DNA from: CAIKZZ01 sp036742455
GTDB lineage: Bacteria; Pseudomonadota; Gammaproteobacteria; Steroidobacterales; Steroidobacteraceae
Assembly: GCA_036742455.1 (NCBI GenBank)
Contig: DAINQU010000003.1
Span: 124,001 to 188,000, forward strand
Reading direction: 5' to 3'
Length of the DNA stretch: 64,000 bases
Shown: piece after piece, positions 49,582 to 58,429 of the stretch
Layout: every line of letters starts with the position of its first letter
How positions within the stretch are numbered: position 1 is the stretch's first letter
Program-made: the position numbers and the translations under genes
The notes under the pieces: model-generated
Databases searched by the model: none
What the model saw: only the letters and a program-made list of their open reading frames with translations
What the model was told of the DNA's origin: nothing

Positions 49582-51819
49582 ATGTTTTTCAAATACTTGT
49601 CTGCTCTGAATACTGGGTTTTTCGCGCTCCTGGCGAGTGCTTCGGTCGCCTCCAGCGCCCTCGCCGGCGAGCCGACTTTTCTCAAGGCGACGGAAGCGTA
49701 CCGATACGACGCCGTCGCCAATGACCAGACGATTGCGGTGACCTATCACGTGGCGGATGGATACTATTTGTATCGCAAGCGCTTCGAGTTCAGCACCGAC
49801 ACGGCCGGCGTGACGTTGGATCCGGCCGTATTCCCCCCGGGACTCCCCCACAGCGACGAGTATTTCGGCGAGCAGGAGATTTTCCGCGGCAACTTCACCG
49901 TGCAGGTGCCGTACCACCGCGCCGCCTCCGTCGCGGACCTCGCCCTCAAACTGCGCCTGCAAGGCTGTGCGGATGCCGGCCTGTGTTACCCACCCCAAAC
50001 CTGGATCGCGCACCAAGCCTTACCGCCGGTACCGGCAATCCGAACCGCGCCAACCTCCCCGAGCGGCGCGATCCGTCCGGCGTCGGGAGGGCTGCTCGGC
50101 AAACTCGTCCGGCCGGCCACGGACCAAAGCCCGGCCGCGCCGGCACCCGAGTTCCTGCCGGCCGAGCAAGCGTTCCAGCCATCGGCAACGCTCCAAAGCT
50201 CGACCGTGGCGGTTCGAGTGGCTATCGCGCCGGGGTACTACCTGTACCGCGAGCGCATGCACTTCAAGGTTGCCGCGCCGACGACGCTGGGTGCGCCGCA
50301 GTGGCCTGCCAGCGAAATTCACCACGACGAGTATTTCGGCGATCAAGCCGTCTTCCGCGGCGACGTGGAGGTGCGCATCCCGTACACCGGCCCAGCGCCC
50401 AGCCGCATTCAATTGACGTATCAAGGCTGCGCAGATGCGGGCCTGTGCTACACGCCGCAAACGACCGATATGGCTCTCGGGCCCGTCACGGCAGCAGGAC
50501 CCGTTGCCGGCGCAGGCTCGGCCGGCGCGGAACAGGACCGATTGGCGACAATCGTGCGTACCGCGCATTGGTGGGTGGTTCTGGCCAGTTTTTGGTTCTT
50601 CGGCCTACTCCTCGCGTTTACGCCGTGCGTCTTGCCGATGGTTCCCATCTTGGCCGGCATCATCGCCGGCGACGGACCGAGGGTCTCTCACGGGCGCGGC
50701 TTCGCCTTGTCGCTGGCGTATGTCGGCGGAATGGCGGTGACGTACACGACCGTCGGCGTGGCGTTCGCTGCGGTGGGCGCACAGTCGCAGGCGTTCTTCC
50801 AGCAACCGTGGATCATTGCGCTGTTTGCGGCGCTATTCGTCGCATTGGCGCTGGCGATGTTCGGCCTCTACGAGCTGGCGTTGCCGTCCTCGTGGCAGAC
50901 CCGTTTCGCCGACCTGAGCGGCCGGATACGCGGCGGTCGTCTGGCGTCTACGGCATTGCTGGGCGCCCTGTCGTCGCTGATTGTGACCGCCTGCGTCGCG
51001 CCGCCGCTGGTCGCTACGTTCGTGGTGATCGGCCAGGTGGGCGCCATCGGTCGCGGGGCGCTCGCGCTCGGCGCGCTGTCACTCGGCATGGGCACCCCTT
51101 TGCTGCTCGTTGGCGCCTCGGCCGGACGCCTGCTGCCAAAATCCGGGCCTTGGATGGAAACCGTCAAGGCCCTGTTTGGAGTGGTCTTTTTGGGCGTGGC
51201 CGTCTGGATGCTCGATCGCTTGGTCGCCGCACAGGTCACGATGGTCGGTTGGGCAGGGGTGCTCGCCGCTGCCGCGGCAGTGCTCGCCCGCGTCGGGCGT
51301 CGGGCCGGCTCGCGCTCCACGGCACGTAACGTCGCCGTTTTTTTCTGCGGCGCGTACGCCGTCGTGCTGCTGATCAGCGGCCTGATGGGTGGAACCGACC
51401 CGCTACACCCCACCCGCGGCACCCGTTGGGGCGAGGCGAAAGCGCAGTCCCTACCGTTTCGCGCCATACACAGCAGCGCCGAACTCGATCAGGCGATCGC
51501 CGAGGCCGCCACGAGTGGGCGTCCGGTCATGTTGGATTTTTCCGCCGATTGGTGCGTCTCCTGCAAAGAGATGGATGCGCATACGTTCAATGACCCGCGT
51601 GTCGCCGCTGCGTTGGGGCGGTATCTGATACTGCGTGCCGACGTGACCGCGAACTCAGCGGACGACCAGGCTCTGCTGCGCCGATTTGAGATTTTCGGTC
51701 CGCCAACCACCGCCTTCATCAAGGCGGATGGGGCGGAGCGGCGCGCATTTCGGCTCGTCGGCTTCGTCGATGCCGACCAATTCCTGCAACATCTCACCGC
51801 TTTTGAGGCTGCCCCGTGA
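49582..51819 (+). CDS. dsbD: Thiol:disulfide interchange protein DsbD with duplicated N-terminal domain
   Basis: Carries reducing power from cytoplasmic thioredoxin to the periplasm. 745 residues, longer than usual (about 565-600) because the periplasmic alpha domain occurs twice: residues about 30-150 and 195-305. Each copy has YLYR near its start, EYFG, FRG and a GCADAGLCY active-site pair (C129/C135 and C283/C289). Then come the membrane domain with FTPCVLPM (C349) and TACVAPP (C471), and the C-terminal thioredoxin-like domain with DWCVSC (C658/C661). Signal peptide residues 1-28. Overlaps the TlpA-like gene (GTGA), likely a functional pair. Confidence 0.95.
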   Translation: MFFKYLSALNTGFFALLASASVASSALAGEPTFLKATEAYRYDAVANDQTIAVTYHVADGYYLYRKRFEFSTDTAGVTLDPAVFPPGLPHSDEYFGEQEIFRGNFTVQVPYHRAASVADLALKLRLQGCADAGLCYPPQTWIAHQALPPVPAIRTAPTSPSGAIRPASGGLLGKLVRPATDQSPAAPAPEFLPAEQAFQPSATLQSSTVAVRVAIAPGYYLYRERMHFKVAAPTTLGAPQWPASEIHHDEYFGDQAVFRGDVEVRIPYTGPAPSRIQLTYQGCADAGLCYTPQTTDMALGPVTAAGPVAGAGSAGAEQDRLATIVRTAHWWVVLASFWFFGLLLAFTPCVLPMVPILAGIIAGDGPRVSHGRGFALSLAYVGGMAVTYTTVGVAFAAVGAQSQAFFQQPWIIALFAALFVALALAMFGLYELALPSSWQTRFADLSGRIRGGRLASTALLGALSSLIVTACVAPPLVATFVVIGQVGAIGRGALALGALSLGMGTPLLLVGASAGRLLPKSGPWMETVKALFGVVFLGVAVWMLDRLVAAQVTMVGWAGVLAAAAAVLARVGRRAGSRSTARNVAVFFCGAYAVVLLISGLMGGTDPLHPTRGTRWGEAKAQSLPFRAIHSSAELDQAIAEAATSGRPVMLDFSADWCVSCKEMDAHTFNDPRVAAALGRYLILRADVTANSADDQALLRRFEIFGPPTTAFIKADGAERRAFRLVGFVDADQFLQHLTAFEAAP

Positions 51820-52481
51820 AAACCCCGCCCGCGTTGCGTCTCGCTTACACCGGCTTCGCCGTGATCGGCATCGCCGTGATCGCCGCCTTCTGGTACCAGC
51901 GCTCTACCCCGGCTTCTCATCCCCTGAGTGGATCGCTGACCGCGGGTTCCCACGTGGATGGAACGGTGCCGACGTCGCGACCGGAATTCACCCTGAGCGG
52001 CCTGGATGGCAAACGCCACGCCATCACCGAATGGGACGGTCATCCGCAGCTCGTGAACTTCTGGGCAACCTGGTGCGGTCCTTGCCGCAAAGAGATTCCG
52101 TTGCTCAACCAGATCCATGCGGACTACGCCGATCGAGGGCTCAAAATCATCGGAATTGCCGTAGATTTCCCGCAAGATGTCGAGAAATTTACACAGAAGA
52201 TCCCTCTGTCGTACGACGTGTTGGTCGGTGAAGATGACGCGTTGGAGGCAGCGAAAGCCTATGGCGTTGAAACCATGGCGCTACCGTTCAGTGCGTTCGT
52301 GGACTCCCACGGTCGCGTGCTGACCGTCCACCTCGGCGAATTGCACGAACGCAACTTACGGGCGACGCTGGATATCCTCTATCGCTTCGATGCCGGCACC
52401 CTGGATCGCAACGACGCACGCGCCGCGCTGGATGCGGTCGCGGCGGCGAACCCACCCCCTGCATCAGCCCCGAGCAACTGA
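51816..52481 (+). CDS. TlpA/ResA-like membrane-anchored thioredoxin
   Basis: 221 residues. N-terminal anchor (about residues 9-27), then a redoxin fold: FTLSGLDGKRHAI, the active site NFWATWCGPCRKEIPLL, a cis-Pro region TMALPFSAFVDSHG. It acts in the periplasm, probably as a reductase of cytochrome c or oxidised proteins, re-reduced by DsbD, whose stop overlaps its GTG start. The Ala/Pro-rich C-terminal tail (about 195-221) is likely disordered. Confidence 0.92.
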   Translation: MKTPPALRLAYTGFAVIGIAVIAAFWYQRSTPASHPLSGSLTAGSHVDGTVPTSRPEFTLSGLDGKRHAITEWDGHPQLVNFWATWCGPCRKEIPLLNQIHADYADRGLKIIGIAVDFPQDVEKFTQKIPLSYDVLVGEDDALEAAKAYGVETMALPFSAFVDSHGRVLTVHLGELHERNLRATLDILYRFDAGTLDRNDARAALDAVAAANPPPASAPSN

Positions 52482-52498
52482 CGCAAAAATGCAACATA

Positions 52499-52536
52499 GC
52501 GATCGGCGCGTTGTTTGCAGGATGGGCGCCGATCGC
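52499..52536. other. Inverted repeat before aroQ
   Basis: Perfect 11-bp arms GCGATCGGCGC (52499-52509) and GCGCCGATCGC (52526-52536) separated by 16 nt, in the 133-nt gap between the TlpA-like gene and aroQ. No T-run follows, so a weak terminator, an operator or an RNA hairpin of the aroQ-accBC leader are alternatives. TTTTTTGG at about 52569 is just downstream. Confidence 0.45.
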
Positions 52537-52614
52537 AGCAAATGCGGACGGATTGCGTAATTCCTCGATTTTTTGGTTAGACTGCCCGTCCGACACACCG
52601 GCTCCGGGGGGCCG

Positions 52615-53052
52615 ATGGCACGCATTCTGGTCCTCAACGGACCGAACCTAAACTTGTTGGGCACCCGTGAACCGGGCACCTACGGCAGCCAGACGTTGGC
52701 CGATATTCTCGGTCATTTGTCGACGGTCGCCGCGCAGCGCGGCTCGGCCGTCGTTGGATTTCAATCCAACGCCGAACACGAATTGATTGAGCAAATTCAT
52801 GCCGCGAAAGCGCAAGGATTTGACGCGATCATCATCAATGCCGGGGCGTACACGCATACCAGCATCGCCTTACGCGATGCCTTTGCTGCGGTCGCCATTC
52901 CGTTTTATGAAGTCCACATTTCGAATGTGTACGCCCGCGAGGCGTTCCGCCATCACTCGCATCTGTCCGCGCTCGCCGCAGGCGTCATCGTCGGTTTGGG
53001 CCCTCTCGGCTACGAACTCGCGCTCGACGCCGCCCTGCGCGCTCACTCCTAA
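52615..53052 (+). CDS. aroQ: Type II 3-dehydroquinate dehydratase
   Basis: Third step of the shikimate pathway, 3-dehydroquinate to 3-dehydroshikimate; a dodecameric cytoplasmic enzyme. 145 residues. N-terminal ILVLNGPNLNLLGTREP with the flexible-loop Arg and Tyr (GTYGSQTL), FQSNAEHELI, INAGAYTHTSIAL and HISNVYAREAFRHHS with the catalytic His. ATG 52615 has GGGGGG before it. Followed by accB after 27 nt, the common aroQ-accB-accC order. Confidence 0.97.
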   Translation: MARILVLNGPNLNLLGTREPGTYGSQTLADILGHLSTVAAQRGSAVVGFQSNAEHELIEQIHAAKAQGFDAIIINAGAYTHTSIALRDAFAAVAIPFYEVHISNVYAREAFRHHSHLSALAAGVIVGLGPLGYELALDAALRAHS

Positions 53053-53079
53053 TTACTGATCGTTCGACGAGGAAGAGAC

Positions 53080-53556
53080 ATGGATATCCGCAAGGTCAAG
53101 AAACTCATCGAGTTGCTCGAAGAATCGGGCGTCGCCGAGATCGAGATCAAGGAAGGCGAAGAATCCGTGCGCATCAGCCGCCACGGTTCGGCGCCGATGA
53201 CCACTTATGTGTCCGCGCCAGGCCCGATGGCTGCGCCGGCAGCCCCGGCCGCCGCACCGGTCGCGGCAGCGGCGCCGGTTGTCGCCGCTGCGCCCGTCGC
53301 CGCGCCGGCGTCGAGTTCCGCGGACTCTGCCGTCACCGCACCCATGGTCGGTACCTACTACTCGTCACCGGCTCCCGGCGCGAAAGTATTCGTTGAATTG
53401 GGCTCCGAGGTGAAGGTCGGGCAAACGCTCTGCATCATCGAGGCGATGAAGATGATGAACCAGATCGAATCCGACCGCGCCGGCAAGGTCGTCTCGATTC
53501 TCGTCAAGAATGGCGAGCCGGTCGAATTTGGCCAGCCCCTCTTCATCATCGAATAA
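53080..53556 (+). CDS. accB: Biotin carboxyl carrier protein of acetyl-CoA carboxylase
   Basis: 158 residues. N-terminal domain MDIRKVKKLIELLEESGV..., an Ala/Pro-rich linker (about residues 46-82), then the biotinyl domain with EAMKMMNQIE; the biotinylated lysine is K124 (E. coli K122). Carries carboxybiotin between AccC and the carboxyltransferase for malonyl-CoA synthesis. GAGGAAGAG precedes the ATG. Four nt separate it from accC. Confidence 0.98.
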   Translation: MDIRKVKKLIELLEESGVAEIEIKEGEESVRISRHGSAPMTTYVSAPGPMAAPAAPAAAPVAAAAPVVAAAPVAAPASSSADSAVTAPMVGTYYSSPAPGAKVFVELGSEVKVGQTLCIIEAMKMMNQIESDRAGKVVSILVKNGEPVEFGQPLFIIE

Positions 53557-53560
53557 GCCC

Positions 53561-54904
53561 ATGATTGACAAGGTGTTGATTGCTAACCGCGGTGAAATTG
53601 CGCTGCGGATTCTGCGTGCCTGCCGAGAACTCGGCATCAAAACGGTCGCCGTCCACTCGACCGCGGACCGCAACCTCAAGCACGTCCTGCTCGCCGATGA
53701 AACGGTCTGCATCGGTCCGCCCTCCTCGAAGGAGAGCTACCTGAACATGCCGGCCCTGATTGCGGCGGCCGAAGTCACGGATTCCGTCGCGATTCATCCC
53801 GGTTATGGCTTTTTGTCCGAAAATGCGGACTTCGCGGAACGGGTTGAAAAGTCGGGCTTCATTTTCGTCGGTCCCAAAGCGGAGACGATCCGCATCATGG
53901 GCGACAAGGTGTCGGCCATCCGCACGATGAAAGCGGCGGGTGTACCGTGCGTGCCGGGCTCCGGTGATCCGCTCGGCGATGATCCCGAAGAGAACCGGCG
54001 CATTGCCCACAAGATCGGCTATCCGGTCATCATCAAGGCCTCCGGCGGTGGTGGCGGACGCGGCATGCGCGTGGTGCACTCGGACGCCGCGCTCGCGACC
54101 TCGATCAGTGTCACCAAGGCCGAAGCCTTGGCCGCGTTCAGCAACGATCAGGTCTACATGGAGAAGTTCTTGGAGCGTCCACGGCACGTGGAATTCCAAG
54201 TGCTTGCCGACAATCACGGCAATGTCGTCGTGCTCGGCGAGCGCGACTGCTCGTTACAGCGTCGCCATCAGAAGATTGTCGAAGAGGCGCCAGCGCCCGG
54301 CATCACGCCGGCGATGCGCGCTGAGATGATCGTGAGCATCACCAAGGCACTGAAAGCGGTGGGCTATCGCGGCGCCGGCACCCTTGAATTCCTGTTTGAG
54401 GATGGCCGGTTCTATTTCATCGAAATGAACACGCGCATCCAGGTTGAACACCCGGTCACTGAACTGGTGACCGGCATTGACCTGGTCAAAATGCAGTTGC
54501 GGATCGCTGGGGGTGAGCCACTCCCGATCACACAGGATGACGTGCGCATTACCGGGCACGCGATCGAGTGCCGCATTAATGCCGAAGATCCGAAGACCTT
54601 CATGCCAAGCCCGGGCCCGGTCAAGTTGTGGCATCCACCGGGTGGTCCCGGCATCCGCGTCGACAGTCACCTGTACTCGGGCTATTCCGTGCCCCCGTAC
54701 TATGACTCGCTGATTGCGAAAATCATCGCCCACGGCGAGGACCGCGCGACGGCCATCGCGCGCATGCGTAATGCGCTCTCCGAGATGGTCGTTGAAGGGA
54801 TCAAGACCAACGGGCCGCTGCATCAGGAAATCTTCGGTCACGCTGCATTCCAGCAGGGTGGCGTTGATATTCATTATCTCGAGCGGCGACTCGGCCTGAA
54901 GTAA
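53561..54904 (+). CDS. accC: Biotin carboxylase subunit of acetyl-CoA carboxylase
   Basis: 447 residues (E. coli 449). N-terminal IDKVLIANRGEIALRILRA, ATP-grasp glycine loop KASGGGGGRGMRVV, EKFLERPRHVEFQVLAD, and the catalytic EMNTRIQVEHPVTE. Carboxylates the biotin of AccB with bicarbonate and ATP. The longer upstream frame is ignored because accB ends at 53556 and ATG 53561 starts at the conserved N terminus. Confidence 0.98.
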   Translation: MIDKVLIANRGEIALRILRACRELGIKTVAVHSTADRNLKHVLLADETVCIGPPSSKESYLNMPALIAAAEVTDSVAIHPGYGFLSENADFAERVEKSGFIFVGPKAETIRIMGDKVSAIRTMKAAGVPCVPGSGDPLGDDPEENRRIAHKIGYPVIIKASGGGGGRGMRVVHSDAALATSISVTKAEALAAFSNDQVYMEKFLERPRHVEFQVLADNHGNVVVLGERDCSLQRRHQKIVEEAPAPGITPAMRAEMIVSITKALKAVGYRGAGTLEFLFEDGRFYFIEMNTRIQVEHPVTELVTGIDLVKMQLRIAGGEPLPITQDDVRITGHAIECRINAEDPKTFMPSPGPVKLWHPPGGPGIRVDSHLYSGYSVPPYYDSLIAKIIAHGEDRATAIARMRNALSEMVVEGIKTNGPLHQEIFGHAAFQQGGVDIHYLERRLGLK

Positions 54905-54916
54905 AGTAAGGTGGGC

Positions 54917-54938
54917 GGAGCGGCGCTGGTGCCGCTCC
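54917..54938 (+). other. Hairpin between accC and prmA
   Basis: Perfect 8-bp stem GGAGCGGC / GCCGCTCC with a 6-nt loop, 12 nt past the accC stop. No T-run; may be a partial terminator or mRNA-stability element. Confidence 0.4.
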
Positions 54939-54969
54939 ACACCCAACCCTCCGGGAGCTCAGGCCGCTC

Positions 54970-55851
54970 ATGCCGTTCCTGCAAATTCATGTCACGGTAG
55001 ACGGCCTCAACCCGGAAATCGTCGAAGAAGCCTGCTTTGCCTCCGGCGCACTCTCGGTCACGTTCGCCGACGCCGGCGATACGCCGATATTGGAGCCGCG
55101 ACCGGGCACGACGCCGCTCTGGCCCGCCACAGCGATTTCCGCGCTGTACGAAGACGGCACAGACTCGGAATCCGTTGCTGCGATCCTGGCCGATCTGCTT
55201 GGCCAACCGGTCCAACTGAGCGCAGAAACGCTCGCAGATCGCGCGTGGGAGCGCGAATGGCTGAAAGATTTTCGTCCGATGCGATTCGGGAGCCGCTTGT
55301 GGATTTGCCCCGGTGGTCAGTACCCGCCTGCGGACACGGCCCCCGAACCCACCATCGTTTGGCTCGACCCGGGGCTCGCGTTTGGCACCGGCACCCATGC
55401 CACGACCGCGCTGTGCCTTGAGTTCTTGGACCGAGAACCGCCCGTCGGACAGCGGATCCTCGACGTCGGCTGCGGTTCTGGGATTCTCGCCGTCGCCGGC
55501 TTGATTCTGGGGGCCAGCGCGGCGCACGGCGTCGATATCGACCCCCAAGCGTTGATCGCCTCCACCGACAATGCCACGCGCAACGGCGTGATCGATCGAC
55601 TGACCCTTGCCGATGCCGATACCGACTGGGGTAACGGTTACGACATCGTCTTGGCCAACATCCTCGCGGAGCCGCTGATCGAACTCGCCCCACGGATCGC
55701 CGCAGCGACGCGACCCGGGGGAGCCGTCGTCCTGGCTGGCCTGTTGACCGAACAGGCGGAGTCGGTGGCGGCCGCCTACCGCCCGTGGTTCCGCATGGAC
55801 GCGCCGCGCGACCGCGCCGGGTGGACGGGTTTGTCGGGACGTCGGCTCTGA
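54970..55851 (+). CDS. prmA: Ribosomal protein L11 methyltransferase
   Basis: 293 residues. Transfers methyl groups from SAM to L11. N-terminal substrate-recognition domain (FLQIHVTVDGLNPEIVEE), a linker and the methyltransferase domain with GLAFGTGTHATTALCLEFL, SAM motif DVGCGSGILAVAG, and VLANILAEPLIEL. Sits between accC and a DUF3426 gene, an order common in gammaproteobacteria (accBC-prmA-...-dusB-fis). Confidence 0.96.
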   Translation: MPFLQIHVTVDGLNPEIVEEACFASGALSVTFADAGDTPILEPRPGTTPLWPATAISALYEDGTDSESVAAILADLLGQPVQLSAETLADRAWEREWLKDFRPMRFGSRLWICPGGQYPPADTAPEPTIVWLDPGLAFGTGTHATTALCLEFLDREPPVGQRILDVGCGSGILAVAGLILGASAAHGVDIDPQALIASTDNATRNGVIDRLTLADADTDWGNGYDIVLANILAEPLIELAPRIAAATRPGGAVVLAGLLTEQAESVAAAYRPWFRMDAPRDRAGWTGLSGRRL

Positions 55852-55860
55852 GCGCGGCCC

Positions 55861-56985
55861 ATGTATACGCAGTGCCCCGAGTGCGACACGATCTTCCGAG
55901 TGAATGCGGGGGTATTGCGCGCGGCCCAAGGACAGGTGCGCTGCGGCGTCTGTGACGCCACGTTCGACGCGATCCGATTTTTGATGGACGAGATTGAGGC
56001 GGGCGTCAATGCCGCCTCCGCCTCTCGGATTCATCTGGATCCGGACCCGATCGCGCCCTCGAGCCCACCCGTCGCCGCAGAGCCCCCGCCGGCAAGCGCG
56101 CCCTTCCTGCCGAGCACGCACCTGCCGCTCGTTGCGTTTGAGGTGGCCGAGGCATCGAACGAGTGGTGGGCAACGCCGGTGACGACGGAATTGCCGACGT
56201 TTCTGTTGCCCTCATCGACAACCGGTGATCCCACATCCATCGAATCGGCCCCGACCCCTGCACCGGCTGCCGCCGCGATCGAGGTGCTCGTCGTCGCGCC
56301 GGACCCGAGTGACCGTGACCTGCCGATCCTGCCCGACACCACCGATCCGTTGGATGAGGACATCGACCTTCCGACCCAACCGGCCGTCATCCCCGCCGCC
56401 CCACCCATCGCGGCGGACGATGAGGAACGGTTTCTCCACACGGCCGAACTGCCATCCCGACGTTCCCCGTCCAGACTTCCCGCGGTCGTCGCAACGCTTC
56501 TGGGTGTATTGCTCCTGGGTCAGATCATTGACCATGAACGCGGCCGGTGGGTGACACTGCCCGTGCTCGGCGCTCCCCTGACGATGATCTATGGGGCGCT
56601 GGGACGCCCCATCGACCCGGAGTGGGATGTCGGCGCCTATGATCTGCGGGATTGGCACGCCGTGCCCGATACGACGACCCAAACCGTCCGTCTGCGCGCC
56701 AAAATTTTGAACCGGGGTCAACGGACACAACCCTGGCCGGTCCTTCGGGTCACCTTCGAGGATCGGTACGGCGCACTCGTGGCGCGACGCGATTTCCGAC
56801 CGTCCGAATATCTCGCGAACCATCCCGCCAACGGCGGCACGATGGCGCCGGGTACGGCCATTGACGCCGACCTCTTGCTCACGGACCCGGGGGCCTCGGT
56901 CGCCGGCTTTGAACTGGACACCTGCCTTCCGCACGGCGGCGCCATTGGCTGCGGTGGCGATTTGAAGGGAACGCACGCCGAGTGA
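55861..56985 (+). CDS. Zinc-ribbon DUF3426 membrane protein
   Basis: 374 residues. The N-terminal MJ0042-type zinc ribbon is YTQCPECDTIFRVN...VRCGVCDATFDAI (four cysteines). Residues about 50-195 are Pro/Ala/Asp-rich and probably disordered. One membrane segment (about 205-222, AVVATLLGVLLLGQI) is followed by a DUF3426 domain with VRLRAKILNRG and DLLLTDPGASVAGFELD. Topology suggests a cytoplasmic zinc ribbon and a periplasmic domain. Stands 9 nt after prmA and overlaps dusB by 4 nt. Function not known. Confidence 0.88.
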   Translation: MYTQCPECDTIFRVNAGVLRAAQGQVRCGVCDATFDAIRFLMDEIEAGVNAASASRIHLDPDPIAPSSPPVAAEPPPASAPFLPSTHLPLVAFEVAEASNEWWATPVTTELPTFLLPSSTTGDPTSIESAPTPAPAAAAIEVLVVAPDPSDRDLPILPDTTDPLDEDIDLPTQPAVIPAAPPIAADDEERFLHTAELPSRRSPSRLPAVVATLLGVLLLGQIIDHERGRWVTLPVLGAPLTMIYGALGRPIDPEWDVGAYDLRDWHAVPDTTTQTVRLRAKILNRGQRTQPWPVLRVTFEDRYGALVARRDFRPSEYLANHPANGGTMAPGTAIDADLLLTDPGASVAGFELDTCLPHGGAIGCGGDLKGTHAE

Positions 56986-58070
56986 TGAACATCGGTCCGT
57001 TTCAGTTTGACCGACCGTTGGCGCTCGCACCCATGGCAGGGGTCACCGACCGGCCGTTCCGGCTGCTGTGCCGACGACTCGGCGCCGATATGGCGGCGTC
57101 CGAAATGGTCACGTCCGACACTCGGCTTTGGCACACCGCCAAGTCACGCCTGCGGATGGATCACGCCGGCGAACCGTCGCCTCGGATCGTGCAGATCGCG
57201 GGGGGCGAACCGGCCATGATGGTGGAGGCTGCGCAACGCAATCGCGATCTGGGCGCGCAGATCATTGATATCAACATGGGTTGCCCCGCCAAGAAAGTCT
57301 GCAACCGAGCGGCCGGCTCTGCCTTGATGCGCGACGAGGTGTTGGTCGCGTCGATTCTGACGGCCGTCGTGCGGGCGGTGGACGTGCCCGTCACGCTCAA
57401 GATGCGTACCGGCTGGGATCGCGAGCATCGCAACGGACCGCGCATAGCCCGCCTCGCGGAAGAGGCGGGCATCGCAGGGCTGGCCGTCCACGGCCGAACC
57501 CGGGCCGATCACTACACAGGTGACGCCGAGTACGAGACCATCCGCGCCATTAAGGCTGAGGTGCGGATACCGGTATTGGCGAACGGGGACATTACCAGCG
57601 GCCACAAAGCCGCCGCGGTCCTTGCCGCAAGCGGTGCGGACGGGATCATGATCGGTCGAGGAGCGCAAGGCAAACCGTGGATTTTCCGGGAAATTCGCGC
57701 ATTTCTCGCCGGTGAGCCCACACCGCCCGCTCCGGACCCGGCGGAAGTCCGTGGTATCATGACCGGGCACCTGGAGCAGTTGTACGAGTTCTACGGCGAG
57801 CACGCCGGCCTACGGGTCGCGCGCAAGCACTTGGGGTGGTATCGGGACAGCGCGCTGAGCGATCACCTCGATGCTGCAGTGACCGAAGACTCGACCGAGG
57901 ACAGTCTCTTTCGCGCACTGCGCACGATCGAGAGCGCGACGGAACAATTGGCGCTGGTGCACGAATGGTTAGAGGTGATCAGCGCGCGGTCATCGATTTC
58001 AAGTATGTACAGCACACCGGCTTCGGTGATGCCGCCGCAGAGCGGATCACGCCGAACCTTATCGGGATAG
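56982..58070 (+). CDS. dusB: tRNA-dihydrouridine synthase B
   Basis: FMN- and NADPH-dependent reduction of uridines in the tRNA D-loop. 362 residues. Motifs: LALAPMAGVTDRPFR, INMGCPAKKVCNRAAGSAL (active-site Cys), TLKMRTGWD, VHGRTRADHYTG, VLANGDITSG and IGRGAQGKPWIF. About 25 extra C-terminal residues (after HEWLEVISAR) have no counterpart in E. coli DusB (321). Precedes fis, the classical dusB-fis arrangement that is usually subject to growth-phase control. Confidence 0.96.
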   Translation: MMNIGPFQFDRPLALAPMAGVTDRPFRLLCRRLGADMAASEMVTSDTRLWHTAKSRLRMDHAGEPSPRIVQIAGGEPAMMVEAAQRNRDLGAQIIDINMGCPAKKVCNRAAGSALMRDEVLVASILTAVVRAVDVPVTLKMRTGWDREHRNGPRIARLAEEAGIAGLAVHGRTRADHYTGDAEYETIRAIKAEVRIPVLANGDITSGHKAAAVLAASGADGIMIGRGAQGKPWIFREIRAFLAGEPTPPAPDPAEVRGIMTGHLEQLYEFYGEHAGLRVARKHLGWYRDSALSDHLDAAVTEDSTEDSLFRALRTIESATEQLALVHEWLEVISARSSISSMYSTPASVMPPQSGSRRTLSG

Positions 58071-58117
58071 ACGTCTGTCTTCCCAACGCGCGGCCGGCAC
58101 TAGACGGGGACGAACGG

Positions 58118-58429
58118 ATGACCATCGGTCGCAAGACGAAACAAGCACCGCATGTCGACGCGGCAACGCCGACGACGCCCGCTCCGGATGACCTTCAGAC
58201 CGGATCACTGCGTTCGCACGCCCAGCGGTCGTTAGAAACCTACTTCAAGAGCCTGAATGGCCATAAACCGTCTGGCCTTTACGCGTTGGTGATCCGCGAG
58301 GTGGAGGAACCGCTGTTTCGCGCGGTCATGCAGTACACCGACGGGAATCAAGTACGCGCTGCAGAAGTGCTCGGTATCAATCGCGGCACCCTGCGTCGCA
58401 AATTAGAGGAATACGGCATTGCCCAATAA
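58118..58429 (+). CDS. fis: DNA-binding protein Fis
   Basis: Nucleoid protein and transcription regulator. 103 residues (E. coli 98). The C-terminal helix-turn-helix GNQVRAAEVLGINRGTLRRKL is nearly the family consensus, as is LYALVIREVEEPLFRAVM. GGGGA precedes ATG 58118. The frame is open upstream within dusB, so a longer form is not excluded, but the family length fits the chosen start. The end overlaps purH by 11 nt. Confidence 0.96.
   Translation: MTIGRKTKQAPHVDAATPTTPAPDDLQTGSLRSHAQRSLETYFKSLNGHKPSGLYALVIREVEEPLFRAVMQYTDGNQVRAAEVLGINRGTLRRKLEEYGIAQ

Noticed and set aside
56982..58070. Frameshift at the dusB 3' end
   Set aside because: All DusB motifs are in one frame and the extra tail alone is not evidence for an error; kept only as a low-interest finding.
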